Assembly (NCBI GenBank): GCA_900239685.1
Contig: OENT01000073.1
Span: forward strand, 127,959-191,958
DNA length: 64,000 nucleotides
From: Rotaria macrura
Taxonomy: Eukaryota > Rotifera > Eurotatoria > Philodinida > Philodinidae
Reading direction: 5' to 3'
In this document: positions 25,004 to 36,436 of the stretch, one piece after another
Position numbering within the stretch: the stretch's first letter is position 1
How the letters are laid out: each line of letters starts with the position of its first letter
Position numbers and translations under genes: made by a program
The notes under the pieces: generated by a model
Databases searched by the model: none
The model's input: the letters and a program-made list of their open reading frames with translations, nothing else
What the model was told of the DNA's origin: nothing

Positions 25004-25301
25004 TTTATATCGTAACACAGAAATGTGAAATTCCATGCTGTCGTTCATTTTCTTCTCTTTGTGCATATTCTACGTTCATGGAGGCCTGGATATACAGTTT
25101 AATTTGTGTTACTTCTTTCTCGACTGAAAAATTTTCACTTTTTTCAAATAACTGTCATTCGTGGGCACACCATCATACTAGTACAATCGACTCATCATTT
25201 CATTTCTTCCATCTGGTGTGATCAGCGTCTCGTATTTCCTCAATGTCAACCAGTCCTTTTCTCAGTTTTTCGACCAGCAACAAACGCAAGTCGATCTTAA
25301 T

Positions 25302-25610
25302 CTGTGATGCATTCATCTATCAATTAAACAAAACCAGACCGAAGATTAAGTATTGGTGTTGTAAGGATCGGATGTGCTCTGCTTATATGCATACCGATTA
25401 CAAAGATCCGTAGATCGGGAAGTCAGGTGACCATGAATCTCACTTACCGATACCAGAAAGTATCGAAGTTAGTGTCTTTAAAGAGAATGCGAAAGAACGG
25501 ATCGTAAAAGAGACAATCGCAATCGAGAAAAATCTACGATAATGAAATGGGTTCGGCTGTTCTTAGTGAAGCTGCTCTTGCCCTGGTTCGTATGGCAATA
25601 ATCCATTTGT
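25302..25610 (+). pseudogene. Decayed FLYWCH zinc-finger gene of a transposon
   Basis: Read from 25302, the frame gives a FLYWCH-type pattern: KIKYWCCKDRMCSAYMHTDY, an in-frame stop at 25411-25413, then SGDHESHLPIPESIEV. It continues FKENAKERIVKETIAIEKN. The frame then shifts by one, and IYDNEMGSAVLSEAAL follows, as in known FLYWCH/MULE-associated proteins. The C-C-H-H spacing of the zinc finger is preserved around the stop. FLYWCH domains bind DNA and commonly occur in Mutator-like transposons. The relic sits between the two inverted GTCGAC arrays, so it is probably the cargo of one element of about 1.1 kb. No transposase core was recognised. Confidence 0.6.
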
Positions 25611-25810
25611 CCGAATATGATTATCAATTGTCATTCCTAGTTGGTACGAAATCAAAGTAGTTCAATCCATACATGCTAGCAGGACAAAACTATGACTTTC
25701 GCTATTCTTTTCCGTATTCACGTATTTTGTTCTTATTGATATGTATTGGATTTTGACTTAGGCAAAAATATATATAATTTTATCATAGTTCAATTTTGTT
25801 ATTCCTTTAA

Positions 25811-25933
25811 ATTGTCGACATTTTTTGTCGACATTTTGCTCTGTCGACATTTTACGGTGTCGACAATTTTGTTTTGTCGAGACTATGCTTTTCGACATTT
25901 TCTACTGTCGACAATTTTCTGTCTACATTTTGC
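25811..25933 (-). repeat. Right array of GTCGAC-centred short repeats
   Basis: Units of the form TTGTCGACATTTT recur about seven times, the reverse complement of the left array at 24864-25003. The two arrays would form the subterminal inverted ends of one mobile element of about 1.1 kb. Confidence 0.75.
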
Positions 25934-26616
25934 TACTTTCCCTTTGCAAGCTGATTATGATGGTTTATGGAAAAAAATATCTATTTCAGGTTTGAATCAC
26001 TATGAAAACTCTACATGGAGCTTTTGAAGATCATCAAGGCCCTAAAAGTGAAATAATAAACTGTTCTTTATAGAATTTCGTTCATTTTCAATAATTGTCA
26101 GTAAATCAATAAGATATGGCTTAGAATAGACGAGAATTTACTCGAATGATCGATATCCATCGAAGTATGAATGAGGAACATTCAGACATTTTTTTAATGC
26201 TTGTCTATGTTCGTGTTAACATCGTTCGTTAAGTTTTTAAAACTTGAGAAAGAACATGATTGTCTTCGTAAGATTCATAGATGTACTGGCAGCCGATAAC
26301 CAATCGGTTAGTATAATAATATATACGATCAATATTGAGAAAGTTTTCAACCGCTCGAAACGTCAGATTTCATTATGATTATATTATGAACGTTAATCGA
26401 TTTCTATCGCAGTGCTCTAAGTCGATATTGAATAGTGTTATGTAACCAACAGAGGATAGGAATGTTGCATTTTAATAATGCTCCTACGATCATCATTCAA
26501 TAAAAAATTGACAAATTTCCAAAAAGAATTTAATATAATTACAACTAAGACTTTAACAAGAATCATTTCAGATGACTTCTTTCGGTTACCACGACATTGC
26601 TAAGTTGAATTTCTGC
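25934..26616. other. Gene-free stretch
   Basis: No gene, RNA or clear repeat was identified between the GTCGAC array and the small inverted repeat at 26617. Confidence 0.4.
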
Positions 26617-26727
26617 AGATCAAAAGAGGGAAAGCGTACTTCAAGGAGAAAAGAACATCAAAGTACAAAAGTAGTTCAAAGTTACTTGAAGTGAAAAACT
26701 CCGCTGTTTCCCTCTTGAGATTTGCTC
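26617..26727. repeat. Short MITE-like element with inverted ends
   Basis: The ends AGAGGGAAAGCG and CGCTGTTTCCCTCTT form inverted repeats around an AGTAGTTCAAAGTTACTT-type interior. A degenerate relative with the same AAGTAGTT... units and a similar right end lies at 30836-30990. Confidence 0.5.
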
Positions 26728-26842
26728 AATGTTTCAGTTCTTTATTAAATCTGCATTGTTCTGACAAATCATTATAGGAATGAATATCAACTGAATTCGA
26801 GCAATTTTCAAAACATTTGTCATCCACTACTATTAATATATG

Positions 26843-26990
26843 TTACAGGAGTGTGGTATGAGGGTTTGTGGGACTGTGGATGCGAGTTTTGATGTTGGTG
26901 CGGAGATTCTCTTGTCCTACAATCAGTATTGAGCCCACCCATAACCCACACTCTACACTCACAGACCCACCCATCGACACCCGCAATGAA
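26843..26990. repeat. GTGTGG / CCACACCC inverted tracts
   Basis: A G-rich half (GAGTGTGGTATGAGGG, GTGGGACTGTGG) is followed by a C-rich half (CCCACCCATAACCCACAC, GACCCACCC), so the stretch can fold back. Similar units occur at 27300-27370, 30100-30150 and 30490-30545. Confidence 0.45.
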
Positions 26991-27403
26991 AAGTGTATGA
27001 CGTACTCTATATATATATATATCGGTCATAAAATTTACCTTATTATGGATTTAAACAAATGTAAAAGAGATAAAGCGCAGGAAATGACAAAGGGCAACGA
27101 AGAAAAACACCCATAACTTTAACATCCAGTCAGACACGAAAAGCAGACAAAACGATATTTTCTTTCGCTCCTTGCGAACTTGAGAAGTTGAGTAAAAACC
27201 GTACGGACGATCGTGAACGAAAGTAAAAAGGTATCTGTCATAATACATAAGACGAGAAATCCTAAGCATAACGCAATGTATTTCGTCTCTCCTGAGTATC
27301 ACAGCACGATGGGTGTGATGACTGCGATGTGAATGCATGGGTATGGTGTTGATGTTTGTCTTGATTGTGGTGTGATACTCTGTCCGTTATGAATATTGAC
27401 ATT

Positions 27404-28508
27404 TAGGGATGCCCAATCCCAAGTCCAGTCAATTCCAAGCATTGGAATCGCCCGGAATCCGCATTGAATGAAACTAAGTAAGGATCGACTGGAGTCGGGA
27501 TTGCCATGGAGTCGGAAAAGAAATGAACTTGAAATCGCTAGAAAGCTGAATCCCGTTCCACTCTAAATCAGTTCTTAGATTTCACTGATTTTAGTTGTAG
27601 TTGGAATTAGGGATCGGAAGGTACCGTCACGTTACCAAGTAGCTGAGAATGGGGAAAATGAGTCTTCCAACAATCAGCAAAAGACATTTCCAGACGAAAT
27701 ATCTGAATTCAGTAAAGATTGAGTCACGTGAATCGGGAGGGAGTTCAAATATGTGCTTTGTTTTACTGAAAATCTGGTTGCTGGCCAGAAGATGATATAA
27801 AACTGGATTTAGAAAAAACGAAACTCATGCTCGAATTCTCTTCATCGAATTACCCCTGTAGAGAACCATTTTCCAGAAAACTCGATTTCTATTAGTTAGT
27901 GGGCAGCCAAGAGGATTTTGAGAAAGGCGAACCTTAGATTCGAACTCCCTGATTCACTTCAGTGAACCTTTCCAGAGTTTGATAATTTTACCTAAAGAAT
28001 GTTTGCTGATAATTGAAAGAGTAGTTTTTCCCGTTTCTCCGTTACCCATTACTGCGTAACGGTCTGCTACCGTTTCGCGTTAGTGGTGTCCCGACTGGAG
28101 AGGAGGGTGATGGGGTCGAGACCCCCGACCACCTTCCCCTCAAATAATGAACCATGGTCATTGTTTATGTGAAATCGAAAAATTTCTGATATTTTGTTAG
28201 CGAAATCATTTTCCATATTCAGTCTTCTTTTCCAAAACGATTCACTGCATCCCCAACCGCCCGTGCTCATCGGCTCGAAACACCACAGTTACCAGCTACT
28301 TGGTAACGTAACGGTACCTTCCGACCCTTAATTCGAACTACGACTAATATCAGTGAAATCTAAGAACTGAGTTAGAGTGAAAGGGGATTTGGCTGTCAAG
28401 CAATTTCAAGTCCATTCCTTTTTCGACTCCATTCCAATTCCAACTCCAGTCGATTCCAACTCTAGAATTGGAAGACGATTTGGTTAGACTTGTAACTGAT
28501 GCACCCCA
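27404..28508. mobile_element. Non-autonomous hAT-like fold-back element
   Basis: The left end begins TAGGGATGCCC and the right end, read inward, TGGGGTGCATC, both hAT-like. The flanks TTGACATT (27396-27403) and TTGAAATT (28509-28516) fit an 8-bp target duplication with one mismatch. Long imperfect inverted arms lie at about 27485-27650 and 28285-28465. They share, for example, GGAAGGTACCGT and ACGTTACCAAGTAGCTG in opposite orientation. The centre, with a GC-richer patch at 28020-28290, encodes no recognisable transposase. Confidence 0.65.
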
Positions 28509-28902
28509 TTGAAATTTGGAGACTCACCCTCACTTCTGCAGCCTATCAGTACAAAGTGGAGGATCTATTCTCCTATGATCAGTGACTACTGACATCTGGC
28601 AAGACGGATGATAATTCGGGAATCGCGTCGCCCTTTTATCTAATATCAAGTCAACGACGATGAATGACCCAATCTATTTCATTTGCTTCCCCTCCCTTTT
28701 TTCCGTTGATCAATCGTTTTGTATTCTGACAATGAGCCATTACTTTAATTTTTCACGCACTAATTATAACTGGTCCGGGTTCTCAAGATACACTTTAATT
28801 TGTCCAGACAACTTGTAGATTTTTTGTTTTCAATTATTTTTTCCAGTCTACTTAGAAGTATCATTTTTATTGTTAACTTACGGGTGATAACATTCAACGG
28901 AA

Positions 28903-29992
28903 ATGGGGGTCGAAGTGTCTTCAATAGACTATCCTCGCATGCCCAATGCTATCCTCGCCTTTGGCCCCACAACAAACATTGAAACGCTAGATAAAATACG
29001 CCCAACAATCTCCAAATTGAAAGACGCAATGTCTGCCATTCATACGGTAGTCATCCAAACAAAGAAATATGTGGACATCCTTTCTCCAACTGTTGTTCAG
29101 GTAGCAAACTACCTTCTGACATTTTTTTCGGAATTGGACAACTTATTAGCCGAATCAGATGCACTTCACAAAGAACTGGGAAAACTGGAACAAAATATTT
29201 ACAGCACACTTCTTGAAGGAAAATTGAATGCGCTTAAAAATCAACTAGCAATTCTTCGAGATGAAAACACAGGAAGGAGACAAAAGGTTTCCGAACTATC
29301 AGTGGCAATCAGCCATTTTCATGAAATTCTTCCGATATTCAAACAAGAAAGTTCGATCCTTTACAAAAAGTACTATATTGGTGCTCAACTCTTCGTTCCC
29401 ATTTGTGCCATATTCAAATCTATAGTAGTTATTGCAGAGAATACATCCGATTATAACAACCCTGGTCTGATTCAATTGAAAAACCAATACAAAACTGCAC
29501 TGGAATCTTTTCGAGACAGATGCATTCGAGGTAGATTGCAGTCTATACATATAAAATCAGTTGGTGGTTCTATGATGGACATGTATCCTGACGAATACTA
29601 TGAGGATCAGTTACGGTCACATTTTCCCGAGTATTGTGGATCGGCAGTCAGGTAATTACAATTGCATCCTTCAGCACTCATTTACATTAGTTTCGACATA
29701 ATCGATAGAATCAAGAATTTTTTTGTTTTGGTTTAATTCTTTTCTTTTGTATAGATCAGAAGAGTTTAAGCTGAAATGTGGTCGTGCGACATCAATACTT
29801 TTGGAGAACATGCCAATGTTGCTGGATGGATGGGACCCGAGAAGCAAATCGCAAGTTTGCTTTTCTACCGTAACTCTTCACAAAGACGAAGGCAAATGTT
29901 TATCAGAAGCAATGCTGTCTAGAAAGGCTGTATTGGTTTATCGAACAAATGTGAAGACAGTAATGGAAGAATTCTTCAATATTGCTCTTTAA
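28903..29992 (+). CDS. Unidentified helical protein, two exons
   Basis: Exons 28903-29651 and 29755-29992 join across a 103-nt GT-AG intron to give 328 residues. I do not recognise the family. Residues about 25-160 are strongly helical with heptad-like spacing (LDNLLAESDALHKELGKLEQ). A hydrophobic segment, IGAQLFVPICAIFKSIVVIA, follows near residues 162-182, and then another charged helix. The second exon encodes a compact end with LLENMPMLLDGWDPRSK and a C-terminal EEFFNIAL. There is no signal peptide. The layout of long amphipathic helices around one hydrophobic hairpin could suit a membrane-active or scaffold protein, but this is only a structural guess. It starts about 395 bp after the hAT-like element and looks GC-richer than its neighbours. 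Multi-exon coding with matching phases supports a real gene. Confidence 0.6.
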
Positions 29993-30099
29993 TATCATGA
30001 GCTGACTGTCCATGAAATCATTGAAGTTTAAAATTAAATAATTAAGATAAAATAAATGAATGGAATGGTTCTGATAGATTTTACTTTCATATTCGGATC

Positions 30100-30147
30100 T
30101 AAGGGTGTGGATGCCCTCTTCATGGATACCCATAACCACACCCTTTT
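30100..30147. repeat. Short hairpin repeat, GGGTGTGG...CCACACCC
   Basis: AAGGGTGTGG and its exact reverse complement CCACACCCTT enclose about 25 bases, giving a stable stem-loop just downstream of the unidentified gene. It belongs with the other GTGTGG tracts in 26.8-30.6 kb. Confidence 0.6.
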
Positions 30148-30835
30148 CCTCCCTTGGTAATTAATCTGTTTCGGATGGCAGTGTTATCGCAATAAAATAT
30201 TCCAGAGATTTTCGTTAACAAAGATAAATTTAAACATGGAAGAATATAAGAGACACTTTCTTTGAACATTGTCACAACATAAAACGATTTGAAAAACAAT
30301 ATGATGATTTATTATATTTCTTATGCTTTATACTTTACTAGTCGATATTTATCTAGATTAGAATTTTCAGATTAATTCAAGTAGAGTCTTTGTTTGAAAA
30401 CTATCCCGAAATAGCGACTAGAATTTGTCAGAAAACGCTATTGACTGCAAATTTTCATTCTCTAGCAAGCAAAACGGAAACCGAATTGAGAGTGTGGATG
30501 TAGAGGTGAATGTGCATCATTTGATCCATACCCACATCCTGAACCGTTCTAGAGATATGAAGTGCCGAAAATCGACTTTGGAAAAAATTGAATAAAAGAT
30601 CAACGGTTCCATTGTTTCTTAAGTGAGCCATCCCAGAAACTTACGAAACACTTTCCTCTATCATATAAGTTAAAATGAGCCGAATCCGATTATATGGACT
30701 GAGTACTTTAGGTCGTCACTTACGTGGAATAGGTCATATATTAAAGCTAGTCAAATCCTACAATATCGATTGAGCGACCTCCCTGGTAATCGACCGTGGC
30801 TTACTTTTCAATGGTTGTTATATTAAAACATTTTG

Positions 30836-30990
30836 CAGTGCTTTAAAAGGACTTACAGTAGTTCGAAGTGCTTCAAAGTAGCTGAAAGTACCGTCAAGTA
30901 GTTAAAATTAGATTTAAGTAGTTTCAAAGTAACTAAACTTAGTTCAAGTACAAAAGTCTGTCGTTGCCCCCTTGGCAGATCGTCGTAGTT
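30836..30990. repeat. Degenerate AAGTAGTT repeat tract
   Basis: Units such as AGTAGTTCGAAGTGCTTC, AAAGTAGC, AAGTAGTT and TTCAAGTAC recur. The end (CTGTCGTTGCCCCCTTGG) resembles the right end of the small element at 26617-26727, so this is probably a decayed copy. Confidence 0.4.
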
Positions 30991-33900
30991 TAAAAGATCT
31001 CATTCTTATACATTTCATTGTAAACTATATCGAAGAAATTCGTAAGAAGTTTGAATTTCCTTATGGAAGTCATTCTAGCTAACGGTGAGTTAGAATTCGA
31101 CTTATTTAGAAGTGTTATCTGAATACGTTTTTGATTTTACGGAAAAAAAAAATTTTAATCGAAATAAGACATTGAAGAATGTTCTAGCAGTATTGATCCA
31201 GACGATTATTGTTCGAAGCTTATTACTAAAGAAGCAGCTACAAATGTTCTTTCAATGTGATTCTTCTTTTCCTCGAATGATCAAAATTTCAACAGTAGAG
31301 TATACTCGTCGACATATTGAATACCATTTTTTACTGTTCTATAAATAGATTGCTGATCTTTTCGTTTAAATCTCGATCAAAGCTCAAGAATAACGATAAT
31401 AAGAAATGTCGATTTAAAATTTGCACTTTTGTTTTGGTAACAAAGAAACTCATAGTCTTAAATCATAGCATAATAAACACACGATTTATAAGAACTTCAC
31501 TCGTCTTACTTGTTTTATGCATGATGTCTTCAATAAATGCAGCTAATTTTACACATTTTATTTATTTATCGATTAATAATGCAGGCTCGAATGAAACACT
31601 TGATATTTCTGTTTATTGATAGTCACACGTCACTTAGTTTTACCTCTCTTTCTTTTTTATCTCAATTTGAATTCTTCATCGTATCTTCGTTGACGAGTTT
31701 TTTGCATCGATGGCATCACGTTAGCGGTCAATCAGTCAACATAATAAAGTAAAGAAGTGCAAAGCATCAATTGATTTAATTATCAACGAGAATTTTCTTT
31801 GAAATTTCGAGTTTTACATCGAATTAAGTGTATGAAAAAACATTGAATCAAGATTACAATACTAAATGAAATATCCGTGTCTCGTTTATCTGCAATGCAG
31901 CAGTATGAAATATTGTGGTAGATGTTGATTAAAGTGAGTATTAAACTGAAGCTTTCTCATTTGATTAAGTATTATATTTTCGTACAGAAGTTACTGAACT
32001 ACTTATTAACAACGTTTAGAACTTAAAAAATATACGAAGCGATACAATTTTGTAGTCGAGCGTACTATGAATTTAATATGCAATTCCTGAGAACTGAGAG
32101 CATTCTTAGAATGATAGCAGTTTATCAGTAGATTATGAAACCATCTATCAACGACATTCGACAAAACAGAATGAAAAATCAAACAAAATCGAAGGAGATA
32201 TAGGATAGGAGAATGCAACATATATATGGATTCAGATATTCCCTGAAACCCAACCACTAAGTGGAATTTATCGACATCTTTCCAAGAACTTTTAAAATGT
32301 ATTCTGTGTAAACTAATAAAGCATAAATAATTGAGCTTTTTTGCTTTTTCCTCTGCGCGCACACACGAGAAAGAATTTTCTTAATTCAACTGAGATAGAC
32401 AATTCGGAATATATACATATATAGTGCAAATAAATGAAAGAAGTTATTCGATATGACAATGCAAAACTTAAGTGTGTTCTATTATTAAAATATTGCATGG
32501 ACCATTCATAGTGGATGGAAGTTGTTCGCCATGTGGACTAGATAAATGGATCCACTGGAAATAGTAACTTCGACTGAATATTTTTCAGGAATAGTACAAC
32601 TGGACTATTCATTATGAATATTTTTTCATGGAAGCCCAATATTCATATATCTCAGTTCATACTTTCTATTGTTTTATTAAACATAAATCATTCCCAATTA
32701 TTGACGAACAATCAGACCTACAATGTTATCATTTGATTTTCACATTCGTTTTTGAATTCAAAAACTGTATTGATGAAAAATAATTGTCTTCATGATGGGA
32801 GGAAAATAATGCCCACAAATTGGAAAATGTCCGCACGATGAATTGAAAGTGGAAATTTATCAGTGAAAACAAAAACAACATAAATGACAAGAAAAGAAAG
32901 AAAACAGCTAACATTGTTCAGGTATATAATCAAAGTCATGTTTTTGTGTACTCAAAAAGTGAGTACATTCTGGAATCGGTCAGTGTGTCCAGCCGGCCGT
33001 TTACACGATAACTCTTTACAAATGCATTCGATTGAGCTGAAATTTTATGTACAGAATTGTCTCATCAATATCTCGGTCGAGTTCGAAGATGAGAAGGACC
33101 CGGCAAGAAATGGTTGAGTTATCGAACAAATTGTTATTTTTCACCAAGCAATCTATGAGGTGGGGTACAGGGATCTTTTCAAAAAAAACTTTTTTCTCAG
33201 AATTATCCACAACGTATAAAAATCGACTCAGTCTTTAACGTTGATTCGGAATCTAATATTAGTTTTGAACCAAATCGTAGCTTTCTAACAAAACATTGGC
33301 TGAAAAAAGGTGTCAGAATGCACACAAACTGCATCCAGAAACCAAATGCATAGATATGTCTCAGATGACCAGTAGTTTTGGATTTTCCCAAAATGGTTTC
33401 CCGAGATACTTCTTCCGTGCACACATTCTAGAATGACTGATTTGTCTCATTCACTTTTTGAAGTACGCATAACTCTCAGACTTAAGTCCGAAGTTTTCAC
33501 ATTTATTTATTTCAGCAAATAATTCGATGCATCAATAGAAAAGAGAATGTAAGCAGTTTTGGTAACCCAATTAAGATCCAATATACCATGTAAATAATCT
33601 TCAGTTCCAATATTGTCATTTGTCACTGATTAAAATGGAACCTTCATAGATAGTTATATAGTGCGGCATAATTTATGCATGCAAACCTATACTTGACTCC
33701 CAGATTTTTTTGTTCGTCACAAACCAAAATGAAAATTTTTAAACATTATGATATTCTTCCCGAATTATGTTGTAATTTTAGAAAATTTCTCGTCACCTAA
33801 CGATCGATATTTCGAGTTAATTCATTTTACTATTGTTTCTTCTCTTGAAATACGTTAACTATAACCCGTATACATAAGAATAGCTTGGATAATACGTGAT

Positions 33901-34532
33901 ATACGGCGCTGAACTAGCTCTGATGAGATAATGTCTTTCTAAAACAGTCATCTACGTTCACCATATCCTTGTAACTATACTCAGTTATTTACATTATGCG
34001 AGAATTTCCCAATTTGCGGACTTTTAAGAAAAAACGCTCATAATCAAGCATTAGGGGGAAAACAAGAACGCATAGAAGTTATTTACTTGATTGACAACTA
34101 ATATGCTTGACAACAACATTCTTTTTAATTAGAATGAATTTATTCAGTATGATCTAACGGAACCTAAAAGAAAAAAAGAAAAAAATCTTTTTTATCGAAA
34201 TAATATACGAATACTTAGTATTCAAAGGATTTTTTAACTCGCATCATTTTAACGCCTTTCTTTATATTTAAAAAGCTCACATATATTGTTCAAACCTTTC
34301 AATACATGAAAGAAAGCTATGCACTTGCTGAGTTATTATCATTTATTACTTTATTTTTCTCTCATTCTATCAAGGCCTCGTTATTGGTTTCGATCGCGCT
34401 TACTTATTACGATCGTGATGAACTTTAAAACGAAATGTTTCGTCATATTTTGCCATAAAAAGGAATAATTTTCGAAACAAAAATAAATAAAAGCGTTTAG
34501 TTTTTGTCGACTTCGTGTCATATTTGGAAACA
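30991..34532. other. Long stretch without a recognisable gene
   Basis: About 3.5 kb with only short unassignable frames. Around 32215-32310 lies sequence related to the arms of the fold-back repeat at 36437-37060. The segment 32930-33440 has a more complex base composition and may be an old transposon, but no ends could be fixed. Confidence 0.4.
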
Positions 34533-35901
34533 ATGGCTCTCTCTTACTTACCAAAAGATAAGCAAAATGCATTAGCACAAGTAGCTCAATCGATCATGAC
34601 GCCTAGAAAAGACATATTGGCTGCTGATGAATCTATGGGTCTATATGAGCTCTTGATTTTGAAACGAAAAAACAAAAAATTTTTTCTTCTTTTTTTTTTA
34701 GAATGTATTGGATCTGGTTTTTCATCAATGGATATTGACAATAACGAAGAAAATCGTCGTTATTATCGTCAATTACTCTTTCAAACTCATGAATGTACAC
34801 AATACTTAAGTGCAATTATACTCTCGAACGAAACATTCTATCTTAAAACTGATGATAGCAATATTTTGTTTCCACGTTTATTACTATCTATTGGTATTAT
34901 ACCAGGTATTAAAGTTGATAGAGGATTAATTGAATTAACTGGTACTGATCATGAAAAAATAACTCAAGGTTTGTTACCAGAAATCGAACAGTATGATATA
35001 TAAACAGATCAGTATTTTAAAAAATCAGGTTTAGATAATCTAGCAGAACGGTGTCGTGGATATCAACAGGTCGGTGCACAATTTGCTACATGGCATACTT
35101 TCTTTAAAATAAGTCATCGTTGTCCATCGAAATTGGCCATTAATGATAATGCTTTACAGTTAGCACAATATGCTTTCATCTGTCAACGAGTTTGTAGTCA
35201 TAAGAAACATATATAAAATTCAATTTTACAATCTGTTGATTTCAGTATGATCTTGTACCGATTCTTGACGTAGAAGTATCATCAGAAGGTGATCATAGTT
35301 TAGAAGAATGTCGATATGTAACAGAAAATATTCTAGCAACTATTTATCAATCATTAAATGATCATCATGTTTATCTTGAAGGAACATTACTTAAACTAAA
35401 TATAGTATCGCCCGGTACAAGCAATAAATAATCGTTTTCTTGATCTTATTCGAATTAGAATGATTCTATTTAGGTAGGAATTGTTTAAAAGTTTATACTA
35501 AAGAACAAATTGCAGAAGCAACAGTAGTTACACTTCGTCGTACAGTACCAACTGCAGTAGCTGGAATAATATTTTCTTCTAGTAAAATTGAATTAAATAA
35601 TAAATATGAAGAATGAGACATGCACATATTTACTTTTATTAAGATGGATATAATGAAGAAAATTCAATACTCTATTTGTTAAATGCGATTAACTGTATTC
35701 AATTACAAAAGCCATGGCGATTCTCGTTGTGTTACGGATACCTACTTCAAACATCTGTTTTACGTGTTTGGAAAGGAATGAAGAAAAATAATGAACAAGC
35801 TCGCAACGAATATATTCGTTTGTTGAAGTAATAAGAATCATTGACACAAAATGAACTCTTGATTTTCTTTCATTTTTAGACGATTAGCTTGGATTCATTA
35901 G
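34533..35901 (+). CDS. Class I fructose-bisphosphate aldolase-like protein, active site degraded
   Basis: Seven exons (34533-34638, 34702-34968, 35029-35189, 35246-35414, 35474-35581, 35644-35827, 35880-35901) join without a stop to 338 residues; normal length is about 363. The match to class I aldolase is collinear: [67 protein letters not shown] and LNAIN. In human numbering, Asp33, Lys107, Glu189 and Schiff-base Lys229 remain. Lys41-Arg42 are SerGly, Lys146 is Thr, Glu187 is Asp, Arg303 is Tyr, and the C-terminal tail is missing. Cleavage of fructose-1,6-bisphosphate is therefore unlikely. It is either a pseudoenzyme or a gene in early decay. The broken CTP synthase gene begins about 180 bp downstream. 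Confidence 0.8.
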
Positions 35902-36436
35902 AAAAACATGTAATATCAAACAAATAGGTTTAGATTATCAATATTTTCATGTATCGTATTTTATATTATTATGATTAAAAAATGTTTTATTATTAAAAAG
36001 ATGAATAAATTATAGTTTTTAATTGCTTCTATTTCTAGAATATCTTCTCTAACGTAATTATTTATCATGATTAAATAATATCAATGAAGTATATATTTCA
36101 ACTCTACTGGTAGTATGACACAATAGTTTGTCCGCAATGATATCATGTAATATCGATTAAAGTAACTGATAAAAGAATGATACGAATATTTACTTCACAT
36201 GATTTTAAATTTTAGATTGATCCATATTATAGTATCGATGCAAGATCATTTTCACCATATGACAGGTATAAAATCTTTACAATTGATAGTGGTAAGTAAG
36301 TTGATTTTATTGAAATATTTCATAATATTCTTCTTTGTGATGAATTCATTTACAAAATGCTGTTTACAAGAGAAAAACTCCAGAGAGTTTTACAAAATTT
36401 AAAATAGAATTCGTATCTAGCATTTAAATTCATCTA

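Noticed and set aside
24864..25933. GTCGAC arrays as a CRISPR-like repeat-spacer array
   Set aside because: Units are degenerate, spacers are not of constant length, the host is eukaryotic, and the two arrays are inverted around a transposon relic.
31317..31752. Frames suggesting a secreted peptide (LVLLVLCMMSSINA)
   Set aside because: Hydrophobic stretch alone is weak; no splice structure or homology pattern was found.
34981..35003. In-frame stop in the aldolase-like gene after QYDI
   Set aside because: It lies in an intron: donor GTTTGT at 34969 and acceptor at 35027-35028 restore [11 protein letters not shown].
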